64,000 bases of DNA. It comes from Terriglobia bacterium. GTDB taxonomy: Bacteria > Acidobacteriota > Terriglobia > Bryobacterales > Bryobacteraceae. Positions 26,115 through 35,991 of the stretch are shown here, in pieces; position 1 is the first letter of the stretch; each line of letters opens with the position of its first letter. The stretch covers positions 1-64,000 of the forward strand of contig JAENWC010000110.1 in NCBI GenBank assembly GCA_016650235.1, given 5' to 3'. The position numbers were made by a program, and so were the translations under genes. The notes under the pieces were generated by a model that did not search any database, was not told where the DNA came from, and saw only the letters and a program-made list of their open reading frames with translations.

Positions 26115-27953
26115 CTAATTAGACGTACCGACAGTGAGAGTGAATTGGCGCGTCATGCTGCTGCTGTCATCGGATGCCATTATAGAAAAGGAGTAGACTC
26201 CCTTTTCCATTGGCGTTCCGGAGAGCTCTCCAGTTTGCGTATTCAGGCTGAGGCCGGTCTGCTCCAGACTTTGGGGATCCGCTTCCCACTTAACGGGTCC
26301 CTGCTGGCCGGCGGCTTCAAACACAAAGCTGAAGGGTTGACCGGCACTGGCGGAGGGCAGAAACGCAGAACCTTGAATTAGGAGTTTGCGCGTCTGGATG
26401 ACCAGAAAGACGTCCTGTTTGAGGCCCTTGGAATCCACGACCTCAAACTGTGTCGATCCACTCATAAATGCAGGCGTGAAAGTGATTTCGCCCTCCGGCG
26501 ATATTTTCGCCATCGGCGGCAGACCGGGTATGGGGAAAGGGAACAAGAGGAGATCATTAAAAGTGTATGGCGGCGCTCCGCCGCTCACCTCAATTTTGAA
26601 GCGATACTCCTGATTGGGGATCGCCTGGGGAAGAAACAAAGTGTTCACAACAAGCTTGTTGACATTCAGGGTGAGTGACTGCTTATAGCTATTGCCATTG
26701 GCATCCCGGACCTCGACGGTAAAGTCAGAAGTCCCTTCCGCCGCCGGAGTCCCAGACAGAACGCCGGTGAGGCCATCGAGGGCAATTCCGGCAGGCAGTT
26801 TTCCACTTACGATTGACCAGGTGAGATCGCCCGTGGCCGGAGTGAGTGCCAGCAACGGATGGTTATACGGAGTATCGACGGCTGCCGGGGCGACGGCCCA
26901 TTGGGCGATATAAAGGCGTTGGGCCGATCCACTTCCGTATCGTGTGATGTCCTCGGGCCCGCTCACACTTTCCTCGCTGTATCGGAAATTCAGCACCCCT
27001 TTATCGAACGTGCCGTCCAGTTTCAATGTCCCCTTGCCGGTTCGGGCAACCGCCTCGAGGCTTACCCGGCTGGAGCTGATCGTGAAGGGATTGACACTAA
27101 AGACTCCGTCTGGCGTTTCTAAGGTAAAGGGCTCTTGCCGGAGATCGATGGTGACGGGAACATTCTCATTTTTTCCGTCATAGGCGCGATGATAAAGGCC
27201 ATACCAACGGCCAGTCATTTCGTCGGCGACACAGGCCTGGAATTTCAAATTCATAGGCAGGCTGGTAGTCGGATCGATATTGCCTACAAATCGAGTCAGA
27301 TTGACGATGGCCGGAGCCTTCAACCGTGTAATGCTGCCGTCGCAAAAGGATTCGACAACGGCCTCACCGGCAGTGAGCATGACGACTGGATTCCGATTAT
27401 CTGTTAAAAAGCCGCCATCGCCGTTGATGATCGTGACCCGTTCCGTCTCAGTGACCATCGTGTGACGGGTTTCGTCCTCGGCTCCCGCGAACCGAGCCAA
27501 CCTGTTCCAAGCCGACTTAAATACGCTTGTGTTTTTTGACGTCCCGATATCGACCCAATCCCCTTTACTGTTAGTGGTTTTGATGGTCGAAGAGTTCGAG
27601 AAACAACTCAGTCTGATGGAACTGCCGGCGCTGACAACCTGCCGGATTCCCTTGGGACCGCATTCCAGCACGGCTCTGACTCCGCGGTCGCACCGCACGA
27701 TGTCGTCTATAAATACTCCGACCTTAACAATGCTGCAGGTTTGCAGAGAGCCGCCAAACAGGTCGTCGACCGAGCAGGACGGATTAGCGCTCTTCCGGAG
27801 CGTGGCTTCATTCACTACCGTCACGCGGCATTCGCAATCTTCGAGTGTCTTGTCGCAGTCAACCTCGGTCGAGCCCTGCACGATGAAGTAGTTGGACGTG
27901 AACAGAACTGCCACGACCGTAGCGATCACGAAGTAGAGCCATCGGGTATTCAT
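26115..27953 (-). CDS. exported protein with FecR-like start and He_PIG Ig-like repeats
   Basis: A 612-residue protein anchored or secreted by an N-terminal hydrophobic segment (WLYFVIATVVAVLFTSNYF). A Cys-rich region follows (CDKTLEDCECRV), then VGVFIDDIVRCDRGVRAVLE and a segment like FecR/LysM-type stress proteins, in which a low-affinity 'VGD.I.T..G..A.L' pattern recurs. Residues about 345-610 are three Ig-like repeats of the He_PIG kind (LPAGIALDGLTGVLSGTP and LSLNTQTGELSGTP). Its ATG overlaps the stop of the O-antigen ligase-like gene by 4 bp (ATGA), so both are co-translated. It likely sits outside the cell; function unknown. Confidence 0.8.
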   Translation of the reverse strand: MNTRWLYFVIATVVAVLFTSNYFIVQGSTEVDCDKTLEDCECRVTVVNEATLRKSANPSCSVDDLFGGSLQTCSIVKVGVFIDDIVRCDRGVRAVLECGPKGIRQVVSAGSSIRLSCFSNSSTIKTTNSKGDWVDIGTSKNTSVFKSAWNRLARFAGAEDETRHTMVTETERVTIINGDGGFLTDNRNPVVMLTAGEAVVESFCDGSITRLKAPAIVNLTRFVGNIDPTTSLPMNLKFQACVADEMTGRWYGLYHRAYDGKNENVPVTIDLRQEPFTLETPDGVFSVNPFTISSSRVSLEAVARTGKGTLKLDGTFDKGVLNFRYSEESVSGPEDITRYGSGSAQRLYIAQWAVAPAAVDTPYNHPLLALTPATGDLTWSIVSGKLPAGIALDGLTGVLSGTPAAEGTSDFTVEVRDANGNSYKQSLTLNVNKLVVNTLFLPQAIPNQEYRFKIEVSGGAPPYTFNDLLLFPFPIPGLPPMAKISPEGEITFTPAFMSGSTQFEVVDSKGLKQDVFLVIQTRKLLIQGSAFLPSASAGQPFSFVFEAAGQQGPVKWEADPQSLEQTGLSLNTQTGELSGTPMEKGVYSFSIMASDDSSSMTRQFTLTVGTSN

Positions 27954-29623
27954 GGAGTCTCCCGGGAGCCTGTCATTAAGGAACGCATCCTGAGTATACG
28001 CTTTCGAACAGCGTCGTCATCGGGCCGCAGCCACAATAGCTTCTCCAACTCCGCGATCGCCTCCGCGCCGCGTTGGGTACGCCACAGAGCGGCCGACTTC
28101 TCGGTGAACACTTCGGCCTTGTATCCCAACCTCGCAGCCCGGTCAAAAGCCGCGTTTGCAGAGACGTAATCTTCGCGGATGAGGGATAAGTGGCCCGACA
28201 GATAGTGAGCCTCCAGGCGATACGGGTCATTTTGGAGCGCTCTCTCCACATCGGCGGCGGCCTGATCCCAGGATTGCCGGCTTATGGCAGAATTAGCGCG
28301 GCGGAGAGCATGCTCGGAAGCGGCGTAGCGCCAACACCAGTGCCACGCCACCAGCGCGCCGGCCAAAACCCCGGTGCAGGCGGCCAGCCGAAGCAGCCGC
28401 GATGGCGGGAGGGCGTGCCGGGTCGCCAATCCGGCTTCCGCTGCTCCGAGGAAGATGGCGCTGAGCGCAACGCACCCGGGAAGAAAGAACGGGAAGGCGT
28501 ATAGTGCGTTGACCATCATGGCGACTACGGCCGCCCAGAAGCCCAATGCAGCCCCGTCAGTGGACAGCGCGCGGCCGCGCCGCACTATCAAAAATGTGAG
28601 GGCGGCCGCCGCCAGAAGCGCAGGCAGTCCGGCTTCGGCGGCGATTTGCAGATAGTCGTTGTGCGCCTGCAGCGGGAAGGAGGCGCTGCTCAGAAACTTG
28701 CGGCCGAAGTCCGTTTGAAAACACTGTGCCTGCATCTCGGCAAACCTGACTTCGAACTGGCCTAACCCGACGCCGAGCGGGTGCGCGGCGATCACGTGGA
28801 ATGTGACGTACCAAAGCCAGAACCGGCCGCGGATGGAAGCCACATTGGCGAGGTATTGGAACATATCCGGGCGCAGAGCGAGGATCGCGACAATCGCGAT
28901 ACCGGCGAGAGCGGCGGCGGCCAAGGCGATACGGCGATTGCGCGGAATACCGCCACGCCATGTTAAAAGCATGGCGAGCATGCCGATCGCGCAAGCGAGC
29001 CAGGCTCCACGCGCGAACGTGGCGGCCAGGCCGGCAGCGATTAGGGCCACAGCCGCCGCGCGAGCCCGTGACCAGGCAGAGGCCAGGCGTCCCATCGTGA
29101 CCAGTAACGCCATCGCGAGGTACTCGCCGGCCCAGTTCGGATTGCCGAACGTACCATAAGACCGCCATTTGCCATGGAGCACACTGGGCGCGAATAATGG
29201 GTCCATCCAAAAGGCTTGGCATAGGACGTAGGCGGCTTCGAAAGCGGCGGTAGCGGTGACCACATCCGCCAATCTGTCACGCGCAGTTCGCGTGTCCAAC
29301 GCCCAAGCGCTTACGCTGAAGAGGATCAATGCGGCAGACAGGCTGGCGGCCGTGTCGACACGCGGGGCCTGCCAGGCGTTCAACGCGGATACGGTGGCGA
29401 GCAGACCGATAGGCCACCATAAAGGCGTGACGGGGACGGTGCGGGCCGAGCAGGCGAATAAGAGGGCGAACACGGCCGCGCCCCCGACGAGAAGCAGTTG
29501 CTTGGCGGCGAGGTGGGACTGGTGCAGGGACACCGAAACGGCGAAAGGCAAGAGCCCGGCGAAGATGCACAACCCCGCCGCTGGCAGAGGGAGTCGGTCT
29601 GCTATCTCCATTCGATTTTCCAT
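27950..29623 (-). CDS. O-antigen ligase-like membrane protein with TPR tail
   Basis: A 557-residue protein from ATG 29623 (MENRMEIADRLP; a second ATG four codons on is also possible). It has about ten membrane spans and the Wzy_C signature LQAHNDYLQIAAEAGLPALL in the large outer loop, as in O-antigen ligases and polymerases that transfer lipid-linked sugars. Residues about 430-557 form TPR-like repeats (DVERALQNDPYRLEAHYL, AAFDRAARLGYKAE). It is the first gene of a two-gene unit with the Ig-like protein, so the two may act together on a surface glycan or glycoprotein. This link is inferred from the overlap. Confidence 0.82.
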   Translation of the reverse strand: MENRMEIADRLPLPAAGLCIFAGLLPFAVSVSLHQSHLAAKQLLLVGGAAVFALLFACSARTVPVTPLWWPIGLLATVSALNAWQAPRVDTAASLSAALILFSVSAWALDTRTARDRLADVVTATAAFEAAYVLCQAFWMDPLFAPSVLHGKWRSYGTFGNPNWAGEYLAMALLVTMGRLASAWSRARAAAVALIAAGLAATFARGAWLACAIGMLAMLLTWRGGIPRNRRIALAAAALAGIAIVAILALRPDMFQYLANVASIRGRFWLWYVTFHVIAAHPLGVGLGQFEVRFAEMQAQCFQTDFGRKFLSSASFPLQAHNDYLQIAAEAGLPALLAAAALTFLIVRRGRALSTDGAALGFWAAVVAMMVNALYAFPFFLPGCVALSAIFLGAAEAGLATRHALPPSRLLRLAACTGVLAGALVAWHWCWRYAASEHALRRANSAISRQSWDQAAADVERALQNDPYRLEAHYLSGHLSLIREDYVSANAAFDRAARLGYKAEVFTEKSAALWRTQRGAEAIAELEKLLWLRPDDDAVRKRILRMRSLMTGSRETP

Positions 29624-29745
29624 TGGGAAGGTTTGCCTGGGGAGAGTATACGCTTCGCGAATAGAGGTTTGGTGATGGCGCCAGAGGATCACTGAAAACT
29701 TATTCTACATTTTTGCGCTCAGAAATGCCGAGCGAGTTTGCCCCA

Positions 29746-29907
29746 TTACTCGCCGCTCACTTTTGCGCAGAAGCGCGTGCTCCCGTCTTTAGCGAATCTG
29801 AACTTGACGGTATGCGACTGCGCCGGTGTGCCACATCCGAGCCGATAGTTCGAGATTAATCCAGCCTGGGCGCCCAGGCTGGACGGGCCGGGGATTTTCG
29901 CTCGCAT
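29746..29907 (-). CDS. 53-residue ORF, possible C-terminal remnant
   Basis: An ATG at 29907 opens MRAKIPGPSSLGAQAG, ISNYRLGCGTPAQSHTVK, FRFAKDGSTRFCAKVSGE and ends TAA at 29746-29748. The frame is open further upstream to a TAA (ISARSNRAISFVDSTMRAK). It reads like the Cys-containing end of an exported protein but I do not recognise it. A perfect 22-bp palindrome at 29861-29882 lies inside it. Confidence 0.3.
   Translation of the reverse strand: MRAKIPGPSSLGAQAGLISNYRLGCGTPAQSHTVKFRFAKDGSTRFCAKVSGE
29861..29882. repeat. perfect 22-bp palindrome
   Basis: The arms CCAGCCTGGGC and GCCCAGGCTGG are exact reverse complements with no loop. No T-run follows on either strand, so it is not a typical terminator. 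A protein-binding site or a remnant of a mobile element end are possibilities. Confidence 0.6.
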
Positions 29908-30214
29908 GGTACTGTCGACAAACGAGATGGCTCGGTTCGAGCGGGCGCTAATTTACGCTGCGAGAGTTCTAAATGCATCCAAGATGGGGAGCCATCCTAA
30001 GCAGTGCTATCCGTTACCATCTGTTGCTACTGAGTCACCGCCATTGCGCTAAATCGTCGCCACCTCTCTTGTCCTGGGATGGGTGCCCATCGAGGACTTG
30101 AACTCTTGGGACAAATCGACGCTTGTACCCGGTGACCTGCGCCTTGAATGGGGCCAGGAAACTGAAGCTGCGCCCTCCGCGCCGCGGTTCGGTTTCCTGC
30201 TGGTTACCCCCGGC
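29908..30214. other. gap with no recognisable gene
   Basis: The stretch upstream of the histidine kinase stop shows no convincing frame; the nearest open frame (from 30083) runs antisense into the kinase gene and has no protein-like features. Confidence 0.5.
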
Positions 30215-32590
30215 TCAGCCCGGGCGCAACGCGAGTGTGCTGCCGGATTCGGCCACGGCCAGTACTCGCTCGATGGTCGAGAAGAGCTTATCGGGATTGA
30301 AGGGCTTGCTGATATAGCCGTCCATTCCCGCCGCAAGGCAACGCTCGCGATCACTTTGCAGTGCGTAGGCCGTCATCGCGAGGATGGGAAGGTGGAGGCC
30401 CGTTATCCTTTCCTTATCCCGGATCGCGGCTGTGGCTTCGAGCCCGTCCATCCCGGGCATCTGCACATCCATTAGAACCAAATCGAAGCTACCCAGTCGG
30501 CACTTCTCCAACGCGTCCCGGCCGTTGACAGCCACCGCCACAGTGTGGCCGCGCTTCTCCAGCACACGGACGGCCAGCAACCGGTTGACCGGGTTGTCTT
30601 CCGCGAGCAGGATGTGCAGGCCGGGATACCGGTCCACGGCCGGTGTGGAGGATTGCGCTTGCGGCAGCGCCTTCCATTCGCTCCCCAGCGCCTGGGCCAC
30701 CGCTTTCCTCAGCTCCGACCGCCCTACCGGCTTGGTGAGGTGCGCCGCCACATTCAGCTCGCGGCAACGCGCGCCGTCGCCGGCCTGGGGGGCCGAAGTC
30801 AAGACGACGATGACCGTCGGCGCCAGCCTCGGATCCCGCCGGATCTCCGCGATCAGGCTGAAACCACCGGTATCCGGCATTTGTATGTCCACTACGGCGA
30901 TTGGAAACGGGTGCCCGGCATCCGCCGCATGAACCAAAAGATCAAGAGCGGTGCGCGAGTCGGCGGCCAGAACGGGATGCGCGTGCCAGTCAGAGAGCTG
31001 CGCCTGTAGGATGCACCTGTTGGTGGCATTGTCGTCCACCACCAGCACCATCATGTTCCTTAGATCCAGACCCTGGGGCCACAGTTGCTCAGGCGCGCTT
31101 CCCACCCCGAAGAGCGCTGTGAAATGGAAGGTGCTGCCGGCTCCCGGAACGCTGTCCAGCCAAATCTCCCCTCCCATCATACCCACCAGGCTGCGCGAGA
31201 TGGTGAGTCCCAAGCCCGTTCCGCCGTAGCGCCGCGTCGTGGAGCTATCGGCTTGGCTGAACGCGTTGAAAATATCGGCCTGTTTCTCCGCAGGGATACC
31301 GATACCCGTGTCCAGGACGCTGAAGTGCAGACAGACCTGCCCGTCAACCTCCGATTCCCGTATCACCTTGACGAACACCTCGCCGCGCTCGGTGAACTTG
31401 ACGGCGTTGCCCACGAGATTGCTCAAGATCTGGCTCAAGCGCCCAGGGTCCCCGACCAGAACCTCCGGCACCTCCGGCTGCACCGAGTAGTTGAACTCTA
31501 GGCCCTGCTCGAAGGCACGCACGCCGAGGGCCTTCATGACCGGCCCCAGGTTGTCTCGCAGATTGAACTCAAGCGATTCGAGCTCCAGCTTGCCCGCCTC
31601 GACTTTGGAAACGTCCAGGATGTCGTTGATCACCGTCAGCAGAGAGTTGGCGGAGCACTTGACAACTTCGAGATCCTCGCGCTGTTCCTGGGTCAGATCG
31701 GTGTCCAGCGCCAGCTCGGTCATCCCGATGATGCCGTTCATGGGAGTGCGAATCTCGTGGCTCATGCTGGCCAGGAACTCGCTCTTGGCGCGCGAGGCGG
31801 CTTCGGCGATCTCTTTGGCTTCCTGCAAGAGCGTTTGATTCGCACTGAGCTCCGCGGTTCGCTGCATGACGCGCTGGTCAAGATTGGCGTTCAGTTCGAA
31901 CAGCGCGTTCGTCTCCTGCTCGAGTTGGCGGTTGCTCTCCACCAGGCGCGTTCTCCAGCGGTTCATCATCCGCAGGACCACCCACCATCCGATCAGCAGT
32001 GTCGGTAACGACGCGGCCACGGCGAGAATGTCCATAACCGCACCTCGCTGCTCCGAGCTCAACGTCTCGTCCGCGTTCTTTTCCAGTTGAGCGGCCACCT
32101 GAATCATGCCGTTTGAATAGACTTTTTTGTGGGCCTCGTACTCGCCGGAGAACAGCAAGCTGTAAGCCTCCGCGCGGCGGTTCTGTCGCACTAGATTTAA
32201 GGCGCGGTGTTCCAGCTTGACCAGTTGGCTGTTGGCCGCCTCGGTTTGGGCCGCGCCGTTCCCGTTGTACGCGCCTGGCGCCAGCATGATTACTTCCTTG
32301 ATGGCGCTGTCAAGCACCGGCTCATATTGGAGGTACCGCTGCTCCCAAAATACATCCCCGGTGGCCGCGGCCAGACGGGCCGACATGGTCAGAACCTCGT
32401 CCAGATGCTGGATGGTGCCCTGCAGTTGTTGGATCCGAAAATGCCGTTCCCGGATGATACGGATCGCATTGTAGGAATCATTGGCGTGCCATCCCAGCCA
32501 GCCTAGAACCAGGCAAATCAGGAGTATGGCGGCGGCCAGCAACCTCACCGGAAAACTGTCGCGAGGGGCCAGGGTACGGTGTTGGATCAT
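30215..32590 (-). CDS. hybrid sensor histidine kinase with two receiver domains
   Basis: A 791-residue membrane protein. Spans at about 14-34 and 185-207 enclose a helical periplasmic sensor of about 150 residues. A coiled coil follows, then the HisKA site [13 protein letters not shown] (phospho-His near residue 280), the HATPase boxes [20 protein letters not shown] and [11 protein letters not shown]. Receiver 1 begins [12 protein letters not shown] with [10 protein letters not shown]; receiver 2 (about 658-780) begins [13 protein letters not shown] with [12 protein letters not shown]. There is no HPt domain and no output domain, so signal must pass to a separate HPt or regulator. No partner is adjacent. 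It is a single gene facing the secreted protein upstream. Confidence 0.93.
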   Translation of the reverse strand: MIQHRTLAPRDSFPVRLLAAAILLICLVLGWLGWHANDSYNAIRIIRERHFRIQQLQGTIQHLDEVLTMSARLAAATGDVFWEQRYLQYEPVLDSAIKEVIMLAPGAYNGNGAAQTEAANSQLVKLEHRALNLVRQNRRAEAYSLLFSGEYEAHKKVYSNGMIQVAAQLEKNADETLSSEQRGAVMDILAVAASLPTLLIGWWVVLRMMNRWRTRLVESNRQLEQETNALFELNANLDQRVMQRTAELSANQTLLQEAKEIAEAASRAKSEFLASMSHEIRTPMNGIIGMTELALDTDLTQEQREDLEVVKCSANSLLTVINDILDVSKVEAGKLELESLEFNLRDNLGPVMKALGVRAFEQGLEFNYSVQPEVPEVLVGDPGRLSQILSNLVGNAVKFTERGEVFVKVIRESEVDGQVCLHFSVLDTGIGIPAEKQADIFNAFSQADSSTTRRYGGTGLGLTISRSLVGMMGGEIWLDSVPGAGSTFHFTALFGVGSAPEQLWPQGLDLRNMMVLVVDDNATNRCILQAQLSDWHAHPVLAADSRTALDLLVHAADAGHPFPIAVVDIQMPDTGGFSLIAEIRRDPRLAPTVIVVLTSAPQAGDGARCRELNVAAHLTKPVGRSELRKAVAQALGSEWKALPQAQSSTPAVDRYPGLHILLAEDNPVNRLLAVRVLEKRGHTVAVAVNGRDALEKCRLGSFDLVLMDVQMPGMDGLEATAAIRDKERITGLHLPILAMTAYALQSDRERCLAAGMDGYISKPFNPDKLFSTIERVLAVAESGSTLALRPG

Positions 32591-32614
32591 CGGAAATTCC
32601 CGCTTTGTGACAGT

Positions 32615-33409
32615 TCACTTGGCTGGGGGGGCCGGGGTGTCCTTCCCGCCAACCCGATCGCCAGTGTTCGTTTCACGGGGAAAAGCGTATAGAATACCCA
32701 CGCCGCCGCTGTGCTGGGTTCCGCCCGGGTTGTACTCAAAGAACAATGCGATGTTGCCGCTAATGGGCACAGATGCTCCCACAATCCCGGCGTACGCCGG
32801 TGAAGCAGGAGTAAAGAAGGCATCCGCCGCTCTGCCGATGGGTGTCTGGCGCGTCGCCCCGCCATAGAGCGTTAGATTATGCCCTCCTGCCTGGATCGGC
32901 TTGCTGGCGACGACTGCCGATATCAGCAGGACAGCGCATGCTTGCTGACGGTGGTTCATTGCAATCGTTGCATTATTGTAGAGGGCCACATCCAGGCCCG
33001 CGCGAAGACGCCTTAGCAAGCCGATGTTGGAGCCGAACGATGCATAGCTTTGAAGTCGCCCGAGAATGGCGATATTGCCGTAAGCGATGAATCCGTCGAT
33101 CCGCCCGTTGATGCCAACTCCGTATTGCAGCCAGTTATTGCTTAGGACCCCCAACCCATCCACCTGAATCGCGTTGGCCGCGACCATGACGGATCGAGAC
33201 CCTTTGCCGCTATTCTCGCCAGAAATGAGCACGTGTGCGTTCAGCAGAGGCGCCAAGCTAAGACACAACTGTGCGATATGAACTCCTGAGGTCTGCCCGA
33301 CCCGAGGCACAGATGGCGACACGCGACCTCCAACCACCATATCGGCTGTTTGAACCGATTCTGAGACAAACCCTAAGGAAGCCAAACAAATTATCGAAGG
33401 GCCTACCAC
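32615..33409 (-). CDS. putative outer-membrane or secreted beta-rich protein
   Basis: A 264-residue protein with a GTG start at 33409; an in-frame TAG lies just upstream. Residues 1-22 (VVGPSIICLASLGFVSESV) resemble a signal peptide. The rest alternates short hydrophobic and polar runs rich in Gly and Asn (GINGRIDGFIAYG, FGSNIGLLRRLRAGLDVALY, GNIALFFEYNPGG), a pattern of outer-membrane beta-barrels. I do not recognise the family. The tail is Pro/Lys-rich (GGKDTPAPPAK) and would not end in an aromatic residue as most barrels do. It lies 24 bp upstream of the histidine kinase gene and may be co-transcribed. Confidence 0.6.
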   Translation of the reverse strand: MVGPSIICLASLGFVSESVQTADMVVGGRVSPSVPRVGQTSGVHIAQLCLSLAPLLNAHVLISGENSGKGSRSVMVAANAIQVDGLGVLSNNWLQYGVGINGRIDGFIAYGNIAILGRLQSYASFGSNIGLLRRLRAGLDVALYNNATIAMNHRQQACAVLLISAVVASKPIQAGGHNLTLYGGATRQTPIGRAADAFFTPASPAYAGIVGASVPISGNIALFFEYNPGGTQHSGGVGILYAFPRETNTGDRVGGKDTPAPPAK

Positions 33410-33640
33410 AATCGACGGAAGCTATTGACTGCAAAGGCGGAGAGGTAATGGGAAACCTAATGCCGACCAAGTGGCCGCCAATTGGTCTTTTGCTGCAATA
33501 CGGCAGACGGAGTTGCCCACTGCGGCAGCCCCGTCGGTGTTCGGGATTATGCCGAGTGGCCCAATCGCGAGAGCCTTGTGATTGTTGGTCCCGAGGGCAC
33601 TTGATGCTGCTTACTCGGGGTTATCCGGTACTCGGCATTA
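33410..33640. other. short gap with no recognisable gene
   Basis: No convincing frame or RNA gene. Probably decayed DNA next to the recombinase relic. Confidence 0.4.
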
Positions 33641-33672
33641 GGTTTCTAACCCCGATCTCTGGGTTAGAAACC
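33641..33672. repeat. perfect 12-bp inverted repeat (hairpin)
   Basis: The arms GGTTTCTAACCC and GGGTTAGAAACC are exact complements separated by 8 bases (CGATCTCT). A short T-run, GGTTTTTGG, follows at about 33675, so it may act as a terminator on the plus strand. It lies 50 bp before the recombinase fragment and could also be an element end. Confidence 0.6.
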
Positions 33673-33721
33673 ATGGTTTTTGGGGCGCCATTACTTTTCT
33701 ACCCAACTCGAAGCCCCCATT

Positions 33722-34089
33722 TTGTTGGCAGCAACTCGAAGCCCTGCGGACTCAAACGCCGGGGAAGCGCTACGAGATCGAGTGGCCCCTGAAAGGTCGC
33801 ATCATCTGTGCGGTGTGCGACAGACCCATGAGCCCCCACACGATCCGATATCGGAACGTCCTTTACCGATACTATCGGTGCCGGTCGAGCCGGAGGCCGG
33901 GTGCCGTGTGGTCACCAGGTTTCGGCGCAGGCGATTGAGACTTCCGTGGAGATGAACGTCTCTCAGCGACTCGGGCAAGAATCACTGATTTGGGATTTGA
34001 TTGACGTCGTCATATACGATTACCGCGATGGCGGAATCCGTGTACGGGTGATCCCGCCAGTGGACGGCGAACAAGACGCGGGATCGTAA
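33722..34089 (+). pseudogene. large serine recombinase fragment (zinc-ribbon region)
   Basis: The frame reads QQLEALRTQTPGKRYEIEW, PLKGRIICAVCDRPMSPHT, RYRNVLYRYYRCRSS, the zinc-ribbon (CxxC...C) of large resolvase-type integrases. At about 33895 it shifts frame into CGHQVSAQAIETSV and continues to TAA-free VIPPVDGEQDAGS, stop at 34087-34089. The N-terminal catalytic resolvase domain with the nucleophilic Ser is absent. It is a leftover of an integrated element next to the HigBA pair. Confidence 0.7.
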
Positions 34090-34095
34090 CACTGG

Positions 34096-34509
34096 CTATA
34101 GGAACAGATCGACAGGCACGCGAAGGAGTTCGGCGAGCTGCTTGGCCTGCGCTTTACTAATGCTGCGCTTGCCGTTCAGGATTTCCGATACACGGCTCTT
34201 GGGCAGCACGGTCCAGAGGTCGCTCGGCTTCATGTTTTTCTCTTCGAGCAGATATGCCAGCATCTTGTGCGGTTTGACCTTCGGTAGCGGGTGCGCCCGG
34301 TTTTCGTATTCGTCGATCAGGATGCTGAGCAGTTCGAGGAGCCGGCCCTCCTCCTCGGACATCTCATCTTCTGGTTTGTCCATGAGGGCTGCGGCCGCGC
34401 CGAGCAGGCGATGGTATTCCTCCTCCGTTCGGATGGCGACGGGCAGAGTCACATCCAGAAGCTTTCGATATTGACGTTCATCGAGTAACGAAGCGCTCAT
34501 AGTTTCCAT
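34096..34509 (-). CDS. higA: HigA-type antitoxin (HTH)
   Basis: A 137-residue protein; the first half is acidic helical sequence (EEEYHRLLGAAAALMDKPED), the second a Xre-type helix-turn-helix: MLAYLLEEKNMKPSDLW, KSRVSEILNGKRSISKAQAKQLAELLRV. This is the HigA subgroup with an N-terminal extension. It neutralises HigB and represses the operon through the HTH. It is encoded after the toxin, the usual higBA order, and its start overlaps the toxin stop by 13 bp. Unlike the other pairs in this window both genes look intact. Confidence 0.85.
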   Translation of the reverse strand: METMSASLLDERQYRKLLDVTLPVAIRTEEEYHRLLGAAAALMDKPEDEMSEEEGRLLELLSILIDEYENRAHPLPKVKPHKMLAYLLEEKNMKPSDLWTVLPKSRVSEILNGKRSISKAQAKQLAELLRVPVDLFL

Positions 34510-34787
34510 TTCCCCTTATCGTATTCGGCATGCTTGAGGATGTGCCGGATGTAAACGATCTGCCATCGGTACTTGATCACCGAGATCAGCCGGTACTTGT
34601 TGCCGCTGATGTTGAACACCGTGAAAGTATCCACGGCATCGGCGTGCGGAAAGTCGGCACGGACATCGGCCAAATGCCTCCATGCCGCTCGCTTGGCTAT
34701 GCTGTGCCAGTGCAGCAGCGACTCCAACGCGTACGTGTGTGTCCTGCTGAATTCGGTGATCGCAGCCTTACTGATGATCCTCACCGC
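34497..34787 (-). CDS. higB: HigB-type toxin
   Basis: An about 96-residue protein of the HigB/RelE-like ribosome-dependent mRNA endonuclease group. I start it at GTG 34787 (VRIISKAAITEFSRTH), where homologues begin; the ORF extends to 34820. The hallmarks NISGNKYRLISVIKY, QIVYIRHILKHAEYDKG and the C-terminal KWKL are present. The first gene of the higBA pair. A palindrome for autoregulation was not obvious upstream, where the TonB-receptor fragment begins on the opposite strand. Confidence 0.85.
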   Translation of the reverse strand, partial: AVRIISKAAITEFSRTHTYALESLLHWHSIAKRAAWRHLADVRADFPHADAVDTFTVFNISGNKYRLISVIKYRWQIVYIRHILKHAEYDKGKWKL

Positions 34788-34899
34788 CTCAATGTTACCA
34801 AAAAGGTAACCGCCGTGCAAGAGGAAGTTGTTCGACGTCTATTGACCTCCCGGGCATCCGGCAGGTTCTGAAACTTGCGGAAAAACTCGCGACCGAACG

Positions 34900-35829
34900 T
34901 GCGACTATCTTAACTACATTCTGGAAGTTGGTTATATGGGAAACCGCTCGTATCACCTTTCTCAAAGAGTGTCTTCGAATCCGTCGGTGTTGACGCCAGC
35001 GCAAGCGCAGCTCGTGATCGCAATGCAGAACATTCCGACATTGACGCAGCGGCGAGTCAATCCCCAATGGGGGATGCGAACGAGCATCGAGATGGTTGGA
35101 ACGAACAACTACAACGCCGGCTATTTCAAGTTCGACCGGCGGCTTGTGAATGGTCTGCTGATCGGAGCGAACTATACCTGGAGCGCCAGTCTGGGTGATA
35201 GCGACGGTGGGACGCGTCTACAGGACGAGAAGAATAGACATCTCGAATACGGCCGCAATGGGAATGACAGGCCGCATCGTTTCGTTGTGCACTATGTCTG
35301 GCAGACTCCCGGAAAGCGGTTCTGGGGCGGCTGGCGAGTATCCGGCGTTTCCCAATGGCAGTCGGGACGGCCATTCGGAATAATCACCGGCGTCGACAGT
35401 AACGGCGACGGCACAAGCACGATAACGACTTCACTCGACCGGCCCGATTACAATCCGCGCGGCGTGTTGCGTCTGGACCCGGTGACCGGCGACTGGCGCT
35501 CCTTCTCGACGCCGATTGACGGCAGCGGGATCTTTCTCACGCCCCTGACTACCGCAGGCACTCCGCTGCAGTATTCAATGCCATTCGGGGGAAACCTGGG
35601 CCGAAATACATTCCGCGGACCCGGCTTCGCGCTGTGGAACATGAGCGTGATGAAGCCGTTCACGATCACAGAGCGGATTCGGCTCGAGCTGCGCGCCGAT
35701 TCCACGAACCTGTTCAATCACCGTAATTTCGGCCCGCCCAATGCCAACATGAATGCCGTCAACTTCGGCCGCAACGAATCGAATCCGCCGAGTCGGGTGA
35801 TCCTGCTCGGGGCGAAGATCCGGTTCTGA
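34900..35829 (+). pseudogene. TonB-dependent receptor (Oar-like), C-terminal fragment
   Basis: From YLNYILEVGYMGNRSYHL the frame encodes about 310 residues of an outer-membrane barrel: NPQWGMRTSIEMVGT, NGLLIGANYTWSASLGD, GNDRPHRFVVHYVW, LFNHRNFGPPNANM and the terminal aromatic residue in LLGAKIRF. Full Oar-like receptors have about 1,000-1,150 residues with a carboxypeptidase-like plug domain. The plug and first two thirds are absent here; the HigBA pair lies where they should be, so insertion or deletion has removed them. It cannot import ligand by itself. Confidence 0.8.
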
Positions 35830-35991
35830 GCCGGGGACGTACCGCACAGTGGCCGGTTTCTTTCCGGCAATTCGCTGGAGTAAGTACAGCAAGACCGCTT
35901 GCTTGCGCGCGCGGCTCAGTGGAATGAATACCTCACCGAGCCGCGATCGCGAGAGAGCGGTTTTTTGCCGCGGGCTAAAAGGAGTCCCAAC

